Assembly: GCF_050122995.1 (NCBI RefSeq)
Contig: NZ_JBNLIA010000007.1
Coordinates: 1 to 64,000, forward strand
DNA length: 64,000 bases
Direction of reading: 5' to 3'
Source of the DNA: Haloparvum alkalitolerans
GTDB taxonomy: Archaea > Halobacteriota > Halobacteria > Halobacteriales > Haloferacaceae
Shown here: positions 60,393 to 64,000 of the stretch, in pieces
Position numbering within the stretch: position 1 is the first letter of the stretch
Layout: each line of letters opens with the position of its first letter
The notes under the pieces: model-generated
The model's database searches: none
Told to the model about the DNA's origin: nothing
Seen by the model: the letters and a program-made list of their open reading frames with translations, nothing else
Made by a program: the position numbers and the translations under genes

Positions 60393-60408
60393 TTGGAATA
60401 TTCCAACA
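60393..60408. promoter_or_regulatory. Palindromic operator before the metal ATPase
   Basis: GTTGGAATATTCCAAC is a perfect 16-base palindrome, 9 bases after the regulator stop and 35 bases before the ATPase ATG. It is a likely binding site for the HTH_10 regulator or an ArsR-type repressor, and lies where it would overlap a promoter. Confidence 0.6.
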
Positions 60409-60443
60409 AAGACATATCGAACTCCCGCTCCTACCGTGACGTG

Positions 60444-62837
60444 ATGACAGAGAATCCGGACGCAGCAGGAGGAACGAACGGAGGCGGGCAGCGACGTGAG
60501 CTGACCGCCCGCCTCGTTGTCCCCGAGATGGACTGTCCCTCTTGCGCCCAAAAGGTGGACAAGAGCCTCCAGCGTGTCGACGGCATTACTGACGCCACGC
60601 TCCAGACGACCACCGGCACGGCCAACGTCACGTACGATCCTGATCGGACTAGCGAAGCCGACGTAATCAAGGCGATTGAAGGTGCCGGCTACGAGGTCGT
60701 CGGGGGCTCGGACACCGAGGGCGATGATGAGGACAACCAGGTGACCGATGGCGTCGACATCGCGCCACCATCGGAGGTCTGGACGAGTCTTCGCGCGAAG
60801 AAGACGTGGCTCGGCGCGGCGTTCGTCACGCTCGGCCTCCTCTTCGAGTTCCTCCTCACCGGACAGAACGTCACGGTGGCGAGCGTCCTCGAGTACCCGC
60901 TCCACATCGCAGATGTCCTGTTCCTCGGCGCCGTCGCGGCTAGTGGCATCCCAGTCGTCCGTAGCGGGTACTACTCTGCGAAGAACCGAAGCCTGGACAT
61001 CGACCTGCTGATGGGAACGGCGATCATCGCGGCGACCGGTATCGGCTACTTCGTCGAGGCCGCCACGCTGGCCGTCCTGTTCAGCATCGCCGAGCTGCTC
61101 GAGGACTACGCGATGGACAGGGCACGGGACTCCCTGCGCGAGTTGATGGAGCTGTCGCCCGATGAGGCGACCGTCCTTCGCGATGGTGAGGAAGTGACCG
61201 TTCCCGCCGAGGAGGTCGACGTCGGTGAGACCGTCGTCGTCCGCCCCGGCGACAAGATTCCGCTCGACGGGACGGTCATCGAAGGCGAGAGTGCAGTCGA
61301 CCAGTCGCCGATCACGGGCGAGAGCGTCCCCGTCGACAAGACCGCCGGCGACGAGGTCTACGCCGGCGCGATCAACGAGGAGGGGTACCTTGAGGTAGAG
61401 GTCACCTCGACCGCTGGCGATTCGACACTCTCGCGCATCATCGAGATGGTACAGGGCGCACAGGCGAAGAAGACCGAGTCTGAGCAGTTCGTCGACCGCT
61501 TCTCCGGCTACTACACACCCCTCGTCGTCGTGCTGGCAATCCTGACCGCCGCTATCCCGCCGCTGGTTATCGCCGACCCCATCTCAGTTGACCTAGCCGG
61601 ATATGGGTTCAGCTTCGCGGGCGACTGGCAGACGTGGTTCATCCGTGGGCTCACCCTGCTGGTAATCGCCTGCCCGTGTGCGTTCGTCATCTCCACACCC
61701 GTCTCGGTGGTGTCGGGCATCACTAGCGCCGCGAAGAACGGCGTCCTGATCAAGGGCGGAAACTACCTGGAAGCGATGGGCGAGGTCGACGCCGTCGCCG
61801 TCGACAAGACCGGGACGCTCACCAAGGGCGAACTCGCCGTCACCGACGTCGTTCCAGTCGGTGACACCACGGAGGACGATCTGCTCCGTCGCGCCGCCGG
61901 ACTGGAGCGTCGCAGTGAGCATCCCATCGCTGCGGCGATTCTCACCCGCGCTGAGGAGACGGGCGTGGGTAACCTGCCCGACCCGACGGGTTTCGAGAGC
62001 CTCACCGGGAAGGGCATCCGCGGCGAGATCGACGGCGAGACGTACTATGCGGGCAAACCCGCGCTCTTCGAGGAACTGGGCTTCGACCTCGCTCGGGCAC
62101 GCCGCGAGACGGACGGCGGCGTTATGGCGGAAGAGGCGGCCGAGGTCGACGACGGGGCGTTCGCCGAGGACGCGCTCGCCGCACTGGAGCGGGAGGGCAA
62201 GACGGTCGTCATCGTCGGAACGGAATCGGAGTTGCTGGGTGCCATCGCCATCGCCGACGAGGTGCGCCCGGCCTCGAAGCGGGCCGTCGAACGCCTGCAC
62301 GAGCTGGGCGTCGAGCGCGTGGTGATGCTCACCGGCGACAACGAGGGCACCGCCCGCGCCATCGCCGAGCAGGTCGACGTCGACGAATACCGTGCCGAAC
62401 TCCTGCCCGACGAGAAGGTCGATGCAGTCGAGGAACTGCAGGCGGAGTATGGGGAGGTCGCAATGGTCGGTGACGGGATCAACGACGCGCCGGCGCTCGC
62501 CACGGCAGAGGTCGGCATCGCGATGGGCGCGGCCGGCACCGACACCGCGCTCGAGACTGCGGACATCGCGCTGATGGGCGACGATGTCGGGAAGCTCCCG
62601 TACCTGTACGACCTGTCGCGTACGGCCAACGGCGTGATCCGGCAGAACATCTGGGCGAGCCTCGGCGTAAAGCTCCTGCTGGCGCTGGGCGTGCCGCTGG
62701 GTCTGGTCAGCGTTGCGTTGGCGGTCGTTGTCGGTGATATGGGGATGAGCCTCGGTGTCACCGGGAACGCGATGCGGTTGTCGCGAATCGCGCCTGAACG
62801 CATGGACGGTAAGACTGGCCAAGAAATGGGTGTATGA
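60444..62837 (+). CDS. zntA: Zn/Cd/Pb-type heavy-metal P1B ATPase
   Basis: ATG 60444 (MTENPDAAGG) gives 797 residues. It has an HMA domain with MDCPSCAQKV, the TGES loop (ITGESVP), the membrane CPC motif in VIACPCAFVISTPV, the DKTGTLT phosphorylation site, TGDNEGTA and GDGINDAPALA. The STP after CPC and the Lys/Asp in the last helices (LGVKLLLALG, VVVGDMGMSL) point to P1B-2 (Zn2+, Cd2+, Pb2+) rather than copper export. It exports toxic metal from the cell. Confidence 0.92.
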   Translation: MTENPDAAGGTNGGGQRRELTARLVVPEMDCPSCAQKVDKSLQRVDGITDATLQTTTGTANVTYDPDRTSEADVIKAIEGAGYEVVGGSDTEGDDEDNQVTDGVDIAPPSEVWTSLRAKKTWLGAAFVTLGLLFEFLLTGQNVTVASVLEYPLHIADVLFLGAVAASGIPVVRSGYYSAKNRSLDIDLLMGTAIIAATGIGYFVEAATLAVLFSIAELLEDYAMDRARDSLRELMELSPDEATVLRDGEEVTVPAEEVDVGETVVVRPGDKIPLDGTVIEGESAVDQSPITGESVPVDKTAGDEVYAGAINEEGYLEVEVTSTAGDSTLSRIIEMVQGAQAKKTESEQFVDRFSGYYTPLVVVLAILTAAIPPLVIADPISVDLAGYGFSFAGDWQTWFIRGLTLLVIACPCAFVISTPVSVVSGITSAAKNGVLIKGGNYLEAMGEVDAVAVDKTGTLTKGELAVTDVVPVGDTTEDDLLRRAAGLERRSEHPIAAAILTRAEETGVGNLPDPTGFESLTGKGIRGEIDGETYYAGKPALFEELGFDLARARRETDGGVMAEEAAEVDDGAFAEDALAALEREGKTVVIVGTESELLGAIAIADEVRPASKRAVERLHELGVERVVMLTGDNEGTARAIAEQVDVDEYRAELLPDEKVDAVEELQAEYGEVAMVGDGINDAPALATAEVGIAMGAAGTDTALETADIALMGDDVGKLPYLYDLSRTANGVIRQNIWASLGVKLLLALGVPLGLVSVALAVVVGDMGMSLGVTGNAMRLSRIAPERMDGKTGQEMGV

Positions 62838-63023
62838 ACCCATGAAGACTAGCGAGAAAGACAGTGCCACCTTATGCAGAACTGTGTCACTCGTCGAACA
62901 CGAGAGCAACGAGCTCTCTGAACCCCTTCGGGCAGGTCCAACGAACACGTCGAACTGCTCGAATCCCGTCTCCCGAGAACGGGAACAAGAATAAGGTTAC
63001 TCCGTTTGAAATCTTCCACAATA
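62838..63023. other. Intergenic region before aconitase
   Basis: A hairpin TCCCGT 62964-62969 with ACGGGA 62979-62984 (inner CTC/GAG pairing) lies 40 bases before the aconitase ATG; it could be the terminator of the ATPase gene or a leader element. ATAAGGTTAC near 62990-63000 is a weak TATA candidate. No gene seen. Confidence 0.35.
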
Positions 63024-64000
63024 ATGAACCCTTTCAATGCGATCCGCGAGTTCGAAGCCGATGGAACGACCTACAAAATGGCCGACCTCACCGTCCTCGA
63101 AGAGGAAGGCCTCTGTGAACTTGACAAACTCCCGGTCAGTATCCGTGTTATGCTTGAATCCGTCCTCCGTAACGCCGACGGGGAGGACATTACCGAGGAC
63201 GACATCCGGGCCCTCGCTGGCTGGCAACCGGACGTTCCCGACGCCGACATCCCGTTCCAGCCGTCCCGGGTTATCCTCCAGGACCTCACCGGCGTCCCCG
63301 CCGTTGTAGACCTCGCGGCACTCCGATCGGCCGTCGAACGCAAGGACCGCGACCCAACCCTCGTCGAACCCGAAGTCCCCATCGACCTGGTCATCGACCA
63401 CAGCGTCCAAGTGGACTACTTCGGCAACGAGGACGCCTACGAGAAGAACGTCGAACTCGAATACGAGCGCAACAGCGAACGGTACCGGGCGCTGAAGTGG
63501 GCGCAAAACGCCTTCGACGACTTCAGTGTCGTGCCGCCAGGGACGGGTATCGTCCACCAGGTGAATCTGGAGTATCTCGGGCAAGTCGTCCACGAACGCG
63601 AGCAGAACGGCGAGAACTGGCTGTTCCCAGACACCCTCGTCGGGACCGACAGCCACACGCCGATGATTGGTGGCATCGGCGTCGTCGGCTGGGGCGTCGG
63701 CGGTATTGAAGCCGAAGCCGCGATGCTCGGCCAGCCCATCACGATGAACCTCCCCGAGGTTGTCGGCGTGAAACTCACAGGTGAACTCCCCGAGGGTGCG
63801 ACGGCGACTGACCTCGTACTGCACGTCACCGAACTGCTGCGGGATGTCGGTGTTGTCGATCGATTCGTTGAGTTCTATGGGCCCGCCGTGGAGACGCTGA
63901 CTGTTCCTGATCGGGCGACAATCGCGAATATGGCGCCCGAGCAGGGCTCGACCATCAGCATGTTCCCCGTCGACGAGGCCACCTTGGACTACCTCGAACT
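63024..64000 (+). CDS. acn: Aconitate hydratase (AcnA/IRP type), 3' truncated by window end
   Basis: ATG 63024 opens a frame that stays open to the last base (about 325 codons visible of roughly 650-900). The product begins MNPFNAIREFEADG and contains VIDHSVQVDYFG, FDDFSVVPPGTGIVHQVNLEYLG, GTDSHTPMIGGIGVVGWGVGGIEAEAAMLGQ. These are the aconitase substrate and swivel-adjacent motifs. The Fe-S cluster cysteines lie beyond the window. It catalyses citrate to isocitrate in the TCA cycle. A second chromosomal copy may exist. Confidence 0.9.
   Translation, partial: MNPFNAIREFEADGTTYKMADLTVLEEEGLCELDKLPVSIRVMLESVLRNADGEDITEDDIRALAGWQPDVPDADIPFQPSRVILQDLTGVPAVVDLAALRSAVERKDRDPTLVEPEVPIDLVIDHSVQVDYFGNEDAYEKNVELEYERNSERYRALKWAQNAFDDFSVVPPGTGIVHQVNLEYLGQVVHEREQNGENWLFPDTLVGTDSHTPMIGGIGVVGWGVGGIEAEAAMLGQPITMNLPEVVGVKLTGELPEGATATDLVLHVTELLRDVGVVDRFVEFYGPAVETLTVPDRATIANMAPEQGSTISMFPVDEATLDYLE

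Noticed and set aside
1..64000. CRISPR arrays, tRNA or rRNA genes
   Set aside because: No regular direct-repeat array, tRNA cloverleaf or rRNA motif was seen in reading both strands.

Overview
The window reads as haloarchaeal DNA (class Halobacteria). The coding sequence is GC-rich and the predicted proteins are strongly acidic. TATA-type promoters sit about 25-35 bases before leaderless or nearly leaderless starts. Lipoproteins carry Tat signals with lipoboxes, and there are two TFB transcription factors, many small zinc-finger proteins and archaeal PriS/PriL-like primase genes. No rRNA, tRNA, CRISPR array or orc1/repH-type replication gene is visible. The mix suggests a megaplasmid or a large integrated island carrying blocks of metabolic genes.

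Layout. (1) 1-0.85 kb: the tail of a probable IS200/IS605-type element, then a decayed exonuclease VII locus in which xseA and xseB are fused by a deletion. (2) 1.0-14.9 kb: one long, overlapping conjugation-type operon: VirB2-like pilin, surface proteins, a Tat lipoprotein, a VirB6-like membrane protein, a VirB3/PrgI-VirB4N protein, a VirB4 ATPase, a VirD4-type coupling ATPase with a nuclease-like tail, and a PriS-like/PriL-like primase pair. (3) 15.0-16.9 kb: a PD-(D/E)XK protein and an Lrp-type regulator. (4) 16.9-27.8 kb, minus strand: a peptide-type ABC transporter followed by hyuA and three DUF917 genes in one translationally coupled operon. (5) 28.7-39.2 kb and 45.2-48.9 kb: accessory DNA with two diverged copies of the same cassette (zinc-finger gene, RHH/PIN toxin-antitoxin pair, long structured RNA leader, OB-fold protein). 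Copy 1 is interrupted by a 2.5 kb block (regulator, lipoprotein, zinc/membrane protein, HNH nuclease). Copy 1 is followed by a SWIM protein, a TFB and an Mrr-like nuclease. (6) 40.5-45.1 kb: lactate use (lctP diverging from lutC and a lutB-lutA fusion). (7) 49.0-54.1 kb: a lower-GC probable defence island with a ubiquitin-like protein, an E2-like protein, a JAB-E1 fusion and a small membrane protein, diverging from an HTH gene and an unknown protein. (8) 54.2-59.6 kb: a second TFB and plasmid-type small proteins. (9) 59.6-62.8 kb: an HTH_10 regulator and a Zn/Cd P-type ATPase. (10) 63.0 kb to the end: a truncated aconitase.

The most interesting signals are these. First, a 0.4-kb RNA leader before both OB-fold genes, whose helices are conserved by compensatory change, including one exact zero-linker four-way junction. 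Second, a short two-hairpin leader motif before five (perhaps six) unrelated genes, including both TFBs. Third, the archaeal ubiquitin-like operon with its own structured intergenic element. Fourth, a family of three inverted repeats (10-bp arms, 21-22 bp apart) placed just 3' of genes. All functions are inferred from motifs read by eye; no database search was run.
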